A stretch of 64,000 bases of DNA from Brevundimonas vesicularis NBRC 12165 (lineage in GTDB: Bacteria > Pseudomonadota > Alphaproteobacteria > Caulobacterales > Caulobacteraceae): assembly GCF_001592205.1 (NCBI RefSeq), contig NZ_BCWM01000002.1:62001-126000 (forward strand), read 5' to 3'. The notes under the pieces were generated by a model. It ran no database searches. It was not told the DNA's origin and was given only the letters and a program-made list of their open reading frames with translations. The number at the start of each line of letters is the position of its first letter. Position 1 is the stretch's first letter. The position numbers were made by a program, and so were the translations under genes. Below are positions 28,858 through 38,299 of this stretch, piece by piece.

Positions 28858-29715
28858 TCAGAGCGCGTCCAGGCCGATATCCAGAACCGGCGCCGAATGG
28901 GTCAGGGCGCCGACCGAGATGACGTCCACCCCCGTCTCGGCGATACCGCGCACCGTTGTCAGATCGACCCCGCCCGAGGCCTCAAGCACGATCCGTCCCG
29001 CGACGCGCGCCACGGCGGCGCACAGGTCGTCCAGGCTGAAGTTGTCCAGCATGATGACATCGGGCGCCGCACCCTCGTCGATCAGGGCCAATACGGCGTC
29101 CAACTGATCCAACCCATCAACCTCGACCTCGACCTTCATCAGATGTGGGGCGAAGGCTTTGGCCCGCCGAACCGCCTCGGCGACCCCGCCGCAGACGGCG
29201 ACGTGGTTGTCCTTGATCAGGATGGCGTCATCCAGACCGAAGCGGTGGTTCGTCCCGCCGCCGCAGGCCACGGCGTGCTTCTCCAGCGCGCGCATCCCCG
29301 GCGTGGTCTTGCGCGTATCCGCGATCCGCGCCTTCGTCCCGGCGACGGCCTCGACATAGGTGCGCGTTAGAGTCGCCACGCCGCTGAGCCGTCCGACCAG
29401 ATTGAGCGCTGTCCGCTCGGCCGAGAGGAAGGCGCGCGCGTCAGCCTCGACCACCGCCAGCACGGCGCCCGCGTCAAAGGCGTCGCCGTCTCTCAAACTC
29501 AAATCGACCGAGGCCTTGGGGTCCATGGCCAGCACGGCCAGGCGCACGCAGTCGATGCCCGCCAGCACGCCAGGCTTCCTGGCCGCAAAGGCCGCCCTCA
29601 TCCGCGCATCCTCAGGGATGCAGGCCATGGCGGTCACATCGCCCGCCCGACCCAGATCCTCGGCAAGCGCCAGCCGCACGACAGGCTCGATCAGGACTTC
29701 TGGAAGTCGTCTCAT
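28858..29715 (-). CDS. nadC: Nicotinate-nucleotide pyrophosphorylase (carboxylating)
   Basis: A 285-residue quinolinate phosphoribosyltransferase, third step of de novo NAD synthesis (quinolinate + PRPP to nicotinate mononucleotide). Conserved boxes are TALNLVGRLSGVATLT, then RIADTRKTTPGMRALEKHAVACGGGTNHR with the substrate-binding Arg/Lys/His set. The barrel segments LIKDNHVAVCGG, VEVEVD, DVIMLDNF and VLEASGGV follow. The length is standard. Its ATG overlaps the nadB stop (ATGA), so translation is coupled. It is the last gene of the nadA-protease-nadB-nadC operon. Confidence 0.97.
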   Translation of the reverse strand: MRRLPEVLIEPVVRLALAEDLGRAGDVTAMACIPEDARMRAAFAARKPGVLAGIDCVRLAVLAMDPKASVDLSLRDGDAFDAGAVLAVVEADARAFLSAERTALNLVGRLSGVATLTRTYVEAVAGTKARIADTRKTTPGMRALEKHAVACGGGTNHRFGLDDAILIKDNHVAVCGGVAEAVRRAKAFAPHLMKVEVEVDGLDQLDAVLALIDEGAAPDVIMLDNFSLDDLCAAVARVAGRIVLEASGGVDLTTVRGIAETGVDVISVGALTHSAPVLDIGLDAL

Positions 29716-31226
29716 TCCGCCGCCTCCAACGCCGCCGGGTATGGGATCCGCACACGCGTATGCACCGCCGCCCTATCCGTCTGCGGATAGTCCGACCGGT
29801 AGTGCCCGCCCCGGCTCTCATGCCGGTCCAGCGCCGCCTGGGCGATGAGCCGCGCCGCCAACAGAACGGCCGCCGGCCCGTGCTGGCTCTCTAGCCGGCC
29901 GATCAGGGCGATCAGGCCCGACAGCCCCGCCGCATCGCGCACCACGCCGGCATGCGCCGTCATGGCGGTCCGCAGTTCGGCCATCGCTGCATCCGGCAGG
30001 TCAGGCGAAATATCAGCCGCCAAGGGGCGGCCGCCGCCGACTTCCTGTGCCGCCGACCGGCCCGCGCGCCGACCGAAGGCCGCCGCTTCCAGCAGGGAGT
30101 TGGACGCCAGCCGGTTGGCGCCGTGAACGCCGGTCGCCGCGCACTCCCCGACCGCATAAAGGCCCGCAACCGTCGTACGGCCGTCCGCGTCGGCGGCGAT
30201 CCCGCCCATATGATAGTGGCACGCCGCCATCACCGGGATCGGACTGATGCGTGGGTCCAGCCCGGCGCGCATGCAGGCGGCGAAGACGGCGGGGAACGCG
30301 TGAGGAAACTCGTCCCCGATCGCCGTGCGTGCATCCAGAAAGGCCCCTCGCCCGTCGGCGCGCGCCGCATGGACCGCTCGCGCCACCACGTCTCGCGGCT
30401 TCAGATCGGCGTCGTCCGCCTCGCCCAATAGACAGCGTCCCTGACCATCGATCAGTCGCGCGCCCTCACCCCGCAAAGCCTCGGTCGCCAGCGGCGCGGG
30501 GTCCAGTCCCACGTCGATGGCGGTGGGGTGGAATTGGACGAACTCGGGATCGAGGATTTCCGCGCCGGCGCGCGCGGCCAGAGCCAATCCCTCGCCCTTC
30601 AACGCGGCCGGGGTCGTGGTCGCCGCGAACAGACCGCCCGCCCCGCCTGTGGCCAGCACCACCGCCGTCGCCGTGATCTCGACCAGACGGTCGCCGCGCA
30701 CGACCATCGCCCCGACCACTCGGCCGTCGGCATCCTGCGACAGGGCCTTCAGCCGCGCGTCGTCCCAGACCTCGATCAGCTTTTCAGCCCGCACCGCGGC
30801 AACGACGGCAGACAGGATGGCCCGGCCCGCCCCGTCGCCGCCGACCCGGGCCACGCGGGGAACGGAATGGGCCGCCTCCAGGCTGACGACGAAGCCGCCG
30901 TCCGCATCCCGGTCAAACGGCGCGCCCAGGGCCGCCAGCCACTCGACCGTCTCGCGCCCGGCGTCGGTCAGGGCGCGCGCCGCGACCGGCTCGACCAGCC
31001 CCGCGCCTGCCGCCTCGGTATCCTTGGCGTGCAATGCGGCCGAATCCTGCGCCGTCAGCGCCGCCGCCATCCCGCCCTGCGCCCAGGCGGACGAACAGGC
31101 GTTCAGCAAGGGCTCGGGCGTCACGACGAGAACCTTCGCGCCGGTCTTGGCCCCCTCCAGCGCGGCCGACAGCCCCGCCAGCCCGGCCCCTACGATCAGA
31201 GGTCCGTCATGCCGCATTCGGTTCAT
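29712..31226 (-). CDS. nadB: L-aspartate oxidase
   Basis: A 504-residue FAD enzyme that oxidises aspartate to iminoaspartate for NAD synthesis. The FAD site is LIVGAGLAGLSAALEGA at the N terminus, followed by SSAWAQGGMAAAL. The substrate region is EFVQFHPTAID and the Arg-rich active-site segment is CHYHMGGIAADADGRTTVAGLYAVGECAATGVHGANRLASNSLLE. The C-terminal helical domain ends ESRGGHYRSDYP. The start at 31226 overlaps the upstream protease stop as ATGA. The frame stays open far upstream (to 31733), but that part is only the shadow of the protease gene. Confidence 0.96.
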   Translation of the reverse strand: MNRMRHDGPLIVGAGLAGLSAALEGAKTGAKVLVVTPEPLLNACSSAWAQGGMAAALTAQDSAALHAKDTEAAGAGLVEPVAARALTDAGRETVEWLAALGAPFDRDADGGFVVSLEAAHSVPRVARVGGDGAGRAILSAVVAAVRAEKLIEVWDDARLKALSQDADGRVVGAMVVRGDRLVEITATAVVLATGGAGGLFAATTTPAALKGEGLALAARAGAEILDPEFVQFHPTAIDVGLDPAPLATEALRGEGARLIDGQGRCLLGEADDADLKPRDVVARAVHAARADGRGAFLDARTAIGDEFPHAFPAVFAACMRAGLDPRISPIPVMAACHYHMGGIAADADGRTTVAGLYAVGECAATGVHGANRLASNSLLEAAAFGRRAGRSAAQEVGGGRPLAADISPDLPDAAMAELRTAMTAHAGVVRDAAGLSGLIALIGRLESQHGPAAVLLAARLIAQAALDRHESRGGHYRSDYPQTDRAAVHTRVRIPYPAALEAAE

Positions 31227-32083
31227 CGTCCAAAGCCCAAATAGTTGAGGCCCAACTGCACCGCGCCGGCCGGATCGCCCCCGGTCATCGGCATAAGGGC
31301 GCCGACGGCCGCCGCCGCGCACACCGCGAGGGTCAGCAGATAGAGGGCCAAGCTCTTGGCCGCCTCGGGCCAGCTCAGCGTTCCCCAGGCCGCACGCCAG
31401 ACGCCGCGCTTCAAATGGCTGAACACCGATAGAGCCAGAAAGGCGGCCAGAATGAACCGCCCGGTCGTCAGCCCCCACCAGACCACCGCCACGCCGATGA
31501 CCAGCAGCACGATCTGCTCCAGACGCGGATGCACACGCGTCAGCACCGGGCCAAGAGCCTTGGATCCATCCAGAGGCGGCGCAGGCACCAGGTTCACCAG
31601 ATTGAGCATGGCGATGAAGAAGGCGCCCATCAGCCACTCTCCCTGCCCCAGAACCATCCAGACCCCGACGAACGGGATCATCGCCAGCAGGCCGAAGGCC
31701 GGTCCGGCCAACGACACCAGAACCCCGTCCCACTCGCTTTTCGGCTCACGCCGCGCCTTGGCCAAGCCGCCAAGGAAGGGGATGATATAGATGCGGGCCG
31801 GCCCCATGCCGAGCTTGTTCATCGCCAGAGCGTGACCCGCCTCATGGACGAACAGCCCGATCAGCACCGCGCCCGCCACGATGGCGCTGCCCGTGATCCA
31901 CCACAGGAAGCCGCCCATCAACGCCGTGGACAGCATCGCCCACACCAGGCCTTGGTCCTTCTCGACCGGCGCTTCGGCTGTGGGCGCCGGCGCGGTTTCA
32001 CGCGCCGATGTCGCTTCGGGCTTGGCGTCCCAAGGTCCCGGCGTGCGGTGGGGCGTCTGATCTGTGGTGTCTGTGTTGCTCAT
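31223..32083 (-). CDS. Site-2 protease family (M50) membrane metalloprotease
   Basis: A 286-residue multi-helix membrane protein with the zinc site HEAGH at 80-84 and the second S2P motif NLVPAPPLDGSKAL (about 168-177) carrying the third metal ligand Asp. The first 45 residues are a soluble Pro/Ala/Thr-rich region. S2P enzymes cut substrates inside the membrane, often anti-sigma factors; no PDZ domain is present, so it resembles the short soil-bacterial type. It sits inside the NAD operon, 58 bp after nadA and overlapping nadB by 4 bp. The metabolic reason is unknown. Confidence 0.88.
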   Translation of the reverse strand: MSNTDTTDQTPHRTPGPWDAKPEATSARETAPAPTAEAPVEKDQGLVWAMLSTALMGGFLWWITGSAIVAGAVLIGLFVHEAGHALAMNKLGMGPARIYIIPFLGGLAKARREPKSEWDGVLVSLAGPAFGLLAMIPFVGVWMVLGQGEWLMGAFFIAMLNLVNLVPAPPLDGSKALGPVLTRVHPRLEQIVLLVIGVAVVWWGLTTGRFILAAFLALSVFSHLKRGVWRAAWGTLSWPEAAKSLALYLLTLAVCAAAAVGALMPMTGGDPAGAVQLGLNYLGFGR

Positions 32084-32141
32084 GGCGTCCAGATGGGCGC
32101 GGACGACCGTCCCGTCGCCGGGACCGATCGCCGCGTCACGC

Positions 32142-33221
32142 TCAGATCAGCTCGACATCGACGTGGTGGCGCGCCTTGACCAGGTCGTAGCGCGCGGGAA
32201 TGGCGGGCGGCGGCAGGTCGATCATTCGCTGCACCGCCAGGCGTCCACGCTCGATCATGTCCGTCGGCACCGTGACCTCGAACTGCATGTGCAACAGGCA
32301 GTCGCGGATGTTCTGAAGCGTGATCCGCTTCATGTGCGGGCACAGGTTGCACGGGCCGATAAACTGCACGCCCGGCACGTCGCCGGCCACGTTCGAGGCC
32401 ATCGAACATTCGGTGATCATCACCACCTGTTTGGGCCGGCGCGCCTCGACATAGTCGGTCATCGCCGCCGTCGAGCCGGCGAAGTCCGCCGCCGCCAGCA
32501 CGTCCTCAGGGCATTCGGGGTGGGCCAGGATTTCCGCGCCCGGATAGGCGGCGCGCATCTCGGCGATATCGCCGACCGTGAACCGCTCGTGCACCTCGCA
32601 GCGGCCCTTCCAGGCGATGATCCCGACCGTCGTCTGGGCCGCGACATTGCGCGCCAGGAACTCGTCCGGGATCAGGATGACGCGGTCCACGCCCCATTCC
32701 CTGGCTGCCCATTCCACCACCTGAACGGCGTTGGCGCTGGTGCAGCAGATGTCGGTCTCGGCCTTCACATCGGCGGTGGTGTTCACATAGGTCACGACCG
32801 GCAGCCCCGGATAGCGCTGCTTGATCAGCCGCACATCCGCGCCGGTGATCGACGAGGCCAGCGAGCATCCGGCGCGCAGGTCGGGGATCAGGACGGTCTT
32901 TTCCGGGCTCAGGATCTTCGATGTCTCGGCCATGAAGTGAACGCCCGCCTGCACGATCACCTTCGCGTCCGACCGCGCGGCCTCCTTGGCCAGGCCCAGG
33001 CTATCGCCGACATAGTCGCCGACCCCGTGGAAGATCTCGGGCGTCATATAGTTATGGGCCAGGATCACGGCGTCGCGTTCACGCTTCAGCCGGTTGATCT
33101 CGCTGATCAGGCGCGCCTGCGCGGGCCATTCCAGCGGCGTGACGTGGTCCTTGACCTTGGCCCACACCCCCGCGGTTTCCCGCTCCATCTCTTTCGTCAG
33201 ACCAAAGGCGCCGTCAGCCAT
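32142..33221 (-). CDS. nadA: Quinolinate synthase (4Fe-4S)
   Basis: A 359-residue enzyme that condenses iminoaspartate with dihydroxyacetone phosphate to quinolinate. The three cluster cysteines are visible: Cys119 in RAGCSLA, one in the [11 protein letters not shown] segment, and one in [13 protein letters not shown], the order found in the NadA family. [13 protein letters not shown] and [11 protein letters not shown] are the first-domain signatures. The start at 33221 is chosen because GGAG lies 7 bases upstream; ATGs at 33233 and 33227 are also in or near frame. A strong palindrome at 33237-33259 sits directly upstream and should control the whole operon. Confidence 0.96.
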   Translation of the reverse strand: MADGAFGLTKEMERETAGVWAKVKDHVTPLEWPAQARLISEINRLKRERDAVILAHNYMTPEIFHGVGDYVGDSLGLAKEAARSDAKVIVQAGVHFMAETSKILSPEKTVLIPDLRAGCSLASSITGADVRLIKQRYPGLPVVTYVNTTADVKAETDICCTSANAVQVVEWAAREWGVDRVILIPDEFLARNVAAQTTVGIIAWKGRCEVHERFTVGDIAEMRAAYPGAEILAHPECPEDVLAAADFAGSTAAMTDYVEARRPKQVVMITECSMASNVAGDVPGVQFIGPCNLCPHMKRITLQNIRDCLLHMQFEVTVPTDMIERGRLAVQRMIDLPPPAIPARYDLVKARHHVDVELI

Positions 33222-33236
33222 GATCATCTCCATACC

Positions 33237-33259
33237 CTTATGCTCACATTTAGCATAAG
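33237..33259. promoter_or_regulatory. Palindromic operator upstream of nadA (NadQ-like or similar repressor)
   Basis: CTTATGCTCA (33237-33246) and TTAGCATAAG (33250-33259) form a 10-bp inverted repeat with one mismatch and a 3-bp spacer. It lies 15 bp before the nadA start, the place of a repressor site. NAD-synthesis operons in alphaproteobacteria are controlled by NadQ through similar TATGCTCA-type palindromes as I recall them; the regulator is not in this window, so its identity is inferred. Confidence 0.6.
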
Positions 33260-33423
33260 CAGGCGCAATGTAGGCCTATGCGGGCGCTGTGCAAGAGGAA
33301 ATGCATGCCGCCTCCTATCCGCCACCGAAGACAAAGATTTGCAAAAACCGTTCCCATTTCGGCGAATATCGCCTAGACGGCAGCCCACTTCTTTGCTTCC
33401 AAGCGCCTATCCGCAACATTTCC

Positions 33424-34938
33424 ATGCAGGACACCATCCGCCGCATCCTTACCGCCCGAGTCTATGACGTGGCGGAGGAAACGCCCCTCGACCCGCTGCG
33501 CCGCCTGTCGGCCCGGCTCGACCGGCCCGTCCTGCTGAAGCGCGAGGACTTGCAGCCGGTCTTTTCGTTCAAGATCCGCGGCGCCTACAACAAGATCGCC
33601 GGCCTGTCGGAGGACGAACTGTCCAGGGGCGTCATCTGCGCCTCGGCCGGCAATCACGCGCAAGGGGTGGCCCTGGCGGCCGCACGCCGCAACATTCCCG
33701 CCACCATCGTCATGCCGACCACCACACCCGGCATCAAGGTCGCGGCCGTCCGCGCCCTGGGCGGCGAGGTCGTCCTGCACGGCGACAGCTTCGACGAGGC
33801 CTACGCCCACGCCCGTGAGCTGGAGGGCCGGACCGGCGCGGCGTTCATCCATCCCTTCGACGACCCCGACGTCATCGCGGGCCAAGGCACGGTTGGCCTC
33901 GAGATCGCGCGCCAGCATGCCGACCCGATCGAAGCCATCTTCGTGCCCATCGGCGGCGGGGGCTTGGCCGCTGGGGTGGCGTCCATCGTCAAATTCCTGC
34001 GGCCCGAGACCCGGATCATCGGCGTCGAGCCAGTGGATGCCCCGACCATGAAGTCCGCCATCGATGCGGGCCAGGTCGTGACCCTGAACGAGGTCGGTCT
34101 GTTCGCCGACGGCGTCGCCGTGCGTCGAGCCGGGACCGAGACCTTCCGCCTGTGCAAGGATCTGCTGGACGAAATCGTGCTGGTGGACACCGACGCCATC
34201 TGCGCCGCGATCAAGGACATCTTCGACGACAGCCGCGCCATCGCCGAACCCTCCGGAGCCGTCGCGCTGGCCGGGCTGAAGGCCTGGGCCGCCGCCCACC
34301 CCGGAAGCGGCAGTCTGATCGCCGTCAACTCGGGCGCCAATCTGAATTTCGACCGGCTGCGTCATGTCGCCGAACGGGCCGAGATCGGCGAGGGCGCCGA
34401 GGCCCTGCTGGCCGTGGCGATGAAGGACGACCGCGACGACTACCGTCGATTCCTGGACAGTCTGGACGGTCGTTCGGTCACCGAGTTCAACTATCGCTGG
34501 TCTGGCGACGGGCAGGCGCAAATCTTCGTCGGCGTCGCCCTGCGAAACGGTCCGCATGAACGCGACGACCTGATCGCGGCCCTGCGTTCGGGCGGTTACG
34601 CCGTCGAGGACATGAGCGACAACGAGACCGCCAAGCTGCACGTCCGCTACATGGTTGGCGGCCGCACCGTCGGCCTGCCCCACGAACGCATCCTGCGCTT
34701 CCAGTTCCCCGAACGCCCCGGCGCCTTCCTGCGCTTCCTCAATAGCCTCCAGCCAGCCTGGGCCCTGACGCTATTCCACTATCGCAACCACGGCGACGAC
34801 GTCGGCCGGGTCCTCGCGGGCATCAGCGTGCCGCCCCAGGAACAGGACCAACTGACCGCCGCCCTGGCCGATCTGGGCTACCCCTACGTCGACGAGACCG
34901 CCAACCCGGCGTGCCGCCTGTTTCTGGATGGCGCGTAG
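33424..34938 (+). CDS. ilvA: Threonine ammonia-lyase, biosynthetic
   Basis: A 504-residue PLP enzyme that deaminates threonine to 2-oxobutanoate, the first step to isoleucine. The PLP Lys lies in PVFSFKIRGAYNK (Lys50); SAGNHAQGVALAA and the glycine loop PIGGGGLAAGV follow. The C-terminal third holds two ACT-like regulatory modules (HERDDLIAALRSGGY and LTLFHYRNHGDD), so it should be inhibited by isoleucine. The length matches E. coli IlvA (514). The start is set at MQDTIRRILTARVYDV, the family start; the frame opens at 33289 but lacks support there. It is divergent from nadA. Confidence 0.96.
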   Translation: MQDTIRRILTARVYDVAEETPLDPLRRLSARLDRPVLLKREDLQPVFSFKIRGAYNKIAGLSEDELSRGVICASAGNHAQGVALAAARRNIPATIVMPTTTPGIKVAAVRALGGEVVLHGDSFDEAYAHARELEGRTGAAFIHPFDDPDVIAGQGTVGLEIARQHADPIEAIFVPIGGGGLAAGVASIVKFLRPETRIIGVEPVDAPTMKSAIDAGQVVTLNEVGLFADGVAVRRAGTETFRLCKDLLDEIVLVDTDAICAAIKDIFDDSRAIAEPSGAVALAGLKAWAAAHPGSGSLIAVNSGANLNFDRLRHVAERAEIGEGAEALLAVAMKDDRDDYRRFLDSLDGRSVTEFNYRWSGDGQAQIFVGVALRNGPHERDDLIAALRSGGYAVEDMSDNETAKLHVRYMVGGRTVGLPHERILRFQFPERPGAFLRFLNSLQPAWALTLFHYRNHGDDVGRVLAGISVPPQEQDQLTAALADLGYPYVDETANPACRLFLDGA

Positions 34939-35007
34939 CTACGTAGTGTGACCTTAACCGGGCGTTTGCGGGCGGCGGCGCATGGATACAGGCCTACGGA
35001 GCCCGTC

Positions 35008-37215
35008 ATGTTCTCGTTCAATCGCCTGTCCATCGCCCTGAAGCTCGCCGTTGTGGCGGGACTCGCCATCGGCGCCTTGATGATTGTCGCCGCCGTCGGC
35101 GTGACGGCCTATTCCGGCGCGATCGTCCGCGACATGGCCGGCCGATATGCCGAAAGCGCTGCGCAAGAGGCCTCGCAAGAGATCCGCAACGAGATCGTCT
35201 CGGCCGGCACGGGCGCCAAGACCCTGGCCGCAACCCTGGGCGCCGCACGACAGACGGGCCTGACCGACCGCGCCGCCTATCTGGCCCTGGTCAAGCCAAA
35301 CGCCGAGGCCACCGATCAGGTCATGGGCGCCTGGTTCATGGCCGCCCCCGACGCCGTGGGGGCCGACGCAGCCCACCGCGGCGATGCGGCGACCAGCTCC
35401 AACGTCAACGGTCGTCTCTCAATCTATTGGGTACGCCGTGACGGTCAGATTGCGATGGAGCCCGAAGCTGACGGATCGGACTTCGAACAAGCCTATTACA
35501 CCGAGCCGATGGCCAGCGGCGCGCCGGTCGTGGTCGAGCCTTATGAAGAAAGCATCGCCGGCGGCAAGGTCGCGATGACCTCTGTCGCCTACCCGGTGCG
35601 CGCCAACGGCCGCATCATCGGCGTCGCGGGACTGGACATCACCCTGGCCAACCTGTCGCAGCGCTTGGCGGCGATGAAGCCGCTGGGCACCGGCCGCGTC
35701 GCTCTGGTGTCGAACAAGGGCGTCTGGGTCGCGCATCCCGACGCCGCCGTGCGAGGCCAGGCCTATGCCGACGCCGGCGCGGACATCGTGCGCAACGTCA
35801 TCGCCAAACGACAAGCACAGGCGGTCGAGGGCGTCAGCGTGAACGGCGAGCCGGTTCGACGTCTGGTTCAGCCCGTGATCCTGCCCGGCCAAAAGGCGAC
35901 CTGGGCCGTCGTGCTGGACATCCCCGTCAAGACGATCGAGGGCCCGGCGCGGCAGTTGGCTTTGATGCTTCTGGTCGGCGGCGTTCTGATCATCGCCGCC
36001 ATCATCGTCGCCCTTTTGATCACCAGCGACCGTCTGATCCGACGCCCACTGGCGCGTCTGACCGCCGATGTGCGGACCATGAGCGACGGACGCTATGACA
36101 TCCCCGTGGCCGGTGCGGACAAGGCCGACGAACTGGGCCGGATTGCGCGGGCGCTTGAAGGGTTCAGGCTCGAGCTTGCGGACGGACTGGCGCGGCGCGA
36201 CCAGCAACAGCGCGAACGTGCCGCCGCCGAGACCGACCGTCGCCGGCACGCCGAGGAGACCGAGCTTTTCGCCGCCTCGCAAACGCGCGCTGTCGAGACT
36301 TTGGGCGAAGGTCTGTCGCGTCTCGCCGCCGGCGAGCTGGCCTGGATAATGCCGGAGGCGGGCTTCACCGCCGACACGCGTCGCATCCCGGAAGATTACA
36401 ACGCCGCCCTGCATCAGTTGCACACAACGATGACCGGCATCTGGACCACGGCTCAGTCGATGCGCGGCGGATGCCAGGACATCGCCGCCGCCGCCGACAG
36501 CCTGTCGCGCCGGACCGAACAGCAGGCCGCCGGTCTGGAGCAGACCGCCGCCGCGCTGGACGAGCTGACGCAGACGGTGCGTAGCAGCGCCGAAAACGCC
36601 GAGCGCGCCCGCGGCATCACAGAGGCGGCGAAGGCGGCGGCCGACAAGGGCGAAGCCGTCGTCCACGACGCGATCGGCGCCATGTCGGAGATCGAGCAGT
36701 CCTCGACCCAAATCAACCAGATCGTCGGCGTCATCGACGAGATCGCCTTCCAGACCAGCCTGCTGGCCCTGAACGCCGGCGTCGAGGCCGCCCGGGCCGG
36801 GGAAGCCGGACGCGGTTTCGCCGTCGTCGCATCCGAGGTGCGGGGCCTAGCCGAACGGTCAGCCAGCGCCGCCAAGGAGATCAAGGCGCTGATCGCCCTG
36901 TCGCAAAGCAATGTGCAGCGCGGATCCGATCAGGTGTCGCTGACGCGCGATAGCCTCAGCGCCATCGCTGTCCAGGTGGCGGAGGCCAACGCCCTGGTTC
37001 GCACCATCGCCGCCGCGACGCGCGAACAGTCCGTCGGCATCGGCGAGATCAATGTGGCGATCAATCAGATGGATCAGTTCACGCAGCAGAACGCCGCCAT
37101 GGTCGAGGAATCCACAGCCGCCAGCCACGCCCTGACGAACGAGGCCGGCGAACTGGAGGGTCTGATCAGTCGCTTTGATCTGGGTCAGACGGCGCAGTCG
37201 AGACGCGCCGCCTGA
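35008..37215 (+). CDS. Methyl-accepting chemotaxis protein with periplasmic Cache domain
   Basis: A 735-residue chemoreceptor. An N-terminal transmembrane helix (about 12-34) is followed by a large periplasmic dCache-type sensor (about 40-300, with [12 protein letters not shown] and [18 protein letters not shown]). A second membrane helix (about 318-340) precedes a HAMP domain ([20 protein letters not shown]). The signalling hairpin tip is [38 protein letters not shown]. No C-terminal CheR-tethering pentapeptide is seen. The start has ACGGAG 7 bases upstream, while an earlier frame opening at 34948 has none. No che genes are nearby. The ligand is unknown; amino acids are common for dCache. 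Confidence 0.93.
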   Translation: MFSFNRLSIALKLAVVAGLAIGALMIVAAVGVTAYSGAIVRDMAGRYAESAAQEASQEIRNEIVSAGTGAKTLAATLGAARQTGLTDRAAYLALVKPNAEATDQVMGAWFMAAPDAVGADAAHRGDAATSSNVNGRLSIYWVRRDGQIAMEPEADGSDFEQAYYTEPMASGAPVVVEPYEESIAGGKVAMTSVAYPVRANGRIIGVAGLDITLANLSQRLAAMKPLGTGRVALVSNKGVWVAHPDAAVRGQAYADAGADIVRNVIAKRQAQAVEGVSVNGEPVRRLVQPVILPGQKATWAVVLDIPVKTIEGPARQLALMLLVGGVLIIAAIIVALLITSDRLIRRPLARLTADVRTMSDGRYDIPVAGADKADELGRIARALEGFRLELADGLARRDQQQRERAAAETDRRRHAEETELFAASQTRAVETLGEGLSRLAAGELAWIMPEAGFTADTRRIPEDYNAALHQLHTTMTGIWTTAQSMRGGCQDIAAAADSLSRRTEQQAAGLEQTAAALDELTQTVRSSAENAERARGITEAAKAAADKGEAVVHDAIGAMSEIEQSSTQINQIVGVIDEIAFQTSLLALNAGVEAARAGEAGRGFAVVASEVRGLAERSASAAKEIKALIALSQSNVQRGSDQVSLTRDSLSAIAVQVAEANALVRTIAAATREQSVGIGEINVAINQMDQFTQQNAAMVEESTAASHALTNEAGELEGLISRFDLGQTAQSRRAA

Positions 37216-37254
37216 TCAAGGGACGGGCGCCGCGCAGCGCCCGTCTGACTGACG

Positions 37255-37653
37255 TTATGCCTTGTCGATGGCGGCGGCGATCTGATCGCTGGAATGGCCG
37301 GTCAGGTCCTTGGCGATCTCGCCGACCAGCTTGCCTTGAAGGTCCTTATGCCAATGCTTGCGCAGTTCGCCCAGCGTCTTGGGCGCCGCGATCACCAGCA
37401 GTTCGTCAATCTTGTTGGTGACCGACCATTTGTTTAGCACCTCGGCGACGCCCATGGCGAAACCGTCCTCGGCCTGGGTGTCATTGTCGGGGTTCGCCTC
37501 ATTGGATCGGCGGCCGGCCGAACCCGAAACCCGATCCGCGATGGCCGGGCTTTCCAGCGGCGTCAGCTTGATGTCCGAAGCGTTCGTATTCTTGAACAGG
37601 GCCAGCTTCTCGCCATCGACCACCGCCACCAGCGCGCCATTGGAAAGTTTCAT
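37255..37653 (-). CDS. Host attachment family protein
   Basis: A 132-residue protein of the family called 'protein required for attachment to host cells' (PF10116, related to baeRF/eRF1 folds). It begins MKLSNGALVAVVDGEKLALFKNT, the family opening, then has a Glu/Asp-rich middle and ends LGELRKHWHKDLQGKLVGEIAKDLTGHSSDQIAAAI. The family name comes from an Agrobacterium phenotype; the biochemical role is unknown and a ribosome-linked function has been suggested from fold. An EcfG-like promoter with one mismatch lies just upstream (37685-37709). Confidence 0.87.
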   Translation of the reverse strand: MKLSNGALVAVVDGEKLALFKNTNASDIKLTPLESPAIADRVSGSAGRRSNEANPDNDTQAEDGFAMGVAEVLNKWSVTNKIDELLVIAAPKTLGELRKHWHKDLQGKLVGEIAKDLTGHSSDQIAAAIDKA

Positions 37654-37684
37654 CGTCGATACTCCAGTCTGTAGGGATCGAGAC

Positions 37685-37709
37685 AACGAACCGGGACGCA
37701 GGCCGTTGC
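37685..37709 (-). promoter_or_regulatory. Possible EcfG-type promoter with one mismatch (GCAAC-N16-CGTT)
   Basis: On the minus strand GCAAC (37709-37705) and CGTT (37688-37685), 16 bases apart, stand 32 bp before the host-attachment gene start. One base differs from GGAAC. Suggestive only. Confidence 0.35.
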
Positions 37710-37771
37710 CTCGCGCCGCCGATCCCATAGTGTCGCGCGACGAAACCGAAGCCCGCTCCATCCACCCAAGG

Positions 37772-38299
37772 CTAGAGCAGCCGGCCGCCCGCTTCATGCG
37801 CCAGCAGCCAGCGTTTGCGCTCCAGCCCGCCAGCATAGCCGGTCAACGTTCCATTCGCTCCGATCACGCGGTGGCAGGGCACGATGACGCCGACCGGATT
37901 GGCGCCGTTGGCCAGGCCCACGGCGCGGACGGCCTTTGGCGCGCCGATGGCCGCAGCGAGCTGACCATAGGTGCGGGTCTCGCCGGTCGGAATGTCGCGC
38001 AAGGCCTTCCACACTGCGCGTTGGAAATCCGTGCCGCCGGTTCGGACCGTGATGAAATCAAAGGCGGTCAGGTCGCCGCCGAACCAGGCCTCGACCGCCC
38101 CACGGGCCGGCTCCGGCGCGCGGCCTTCGGTCAGTACGACCTCACCGTAGTGGCGGCGCAGCAGCAGGCGCAGACGGGCTTCGTAGTCGTGGAAGTCCAA
38201 TGCCCGCACCGCGCCGTCGGCGTCGGTGACGACCAGCACCTCGCCGACGGGAGAGGGAATGCGATCCAGGGTCAGATGCATGTCAGGCTGCTTGGTCAT
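37772..38299 (-). CDS. ogt: Methylated-DNA-[protein]-cysteine S-methyltransferase
   Basis: A 175-residue suicide enzyme that removes methyl groups from O6-methylguanine. The acceptor is Cys142 in VIVPCHRVIGANG; the Arg-finger helix region TRTYGQLAAAIGAPKAVRAVG and the C-terminal GYAGGLERKRWLLAHE box are typical of Ogt/AdaB. The N-terminal domain is short and variable. GAGGAG lies 8 bases before the ATG, inside the end of the ada-like gene, which it overlaps by 17 bp. Together the two genes supply the two methyl acceptors and the DNA-binding part that E. coli Ada carries in one chain. Confidence 0.95.
   Translation of the reverse strand: MTKQPDMHLTLDRIPSPVGEVLVVTDADGAVRALDFHDYEARLRLLLRRHYGEVVLTEGRAPEPARGAVEAWFGGDLTAFDFITVRTGGTDFQRAVWKALRDIPTGETRTYGQLAAAIGAPKAVRAVGLANGANPVGVIVPCHRVIGANGTLTGYAGGLERKRWLLAHEAGGRLL

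Noticed and set aside
31227..31733. N-terminal extension of the nadB frame
   Set aside because: The residues are Gly/Arg/Ala noise lying inside the site-2 protease gene. The true NadB start with its FAD site is at 31226.
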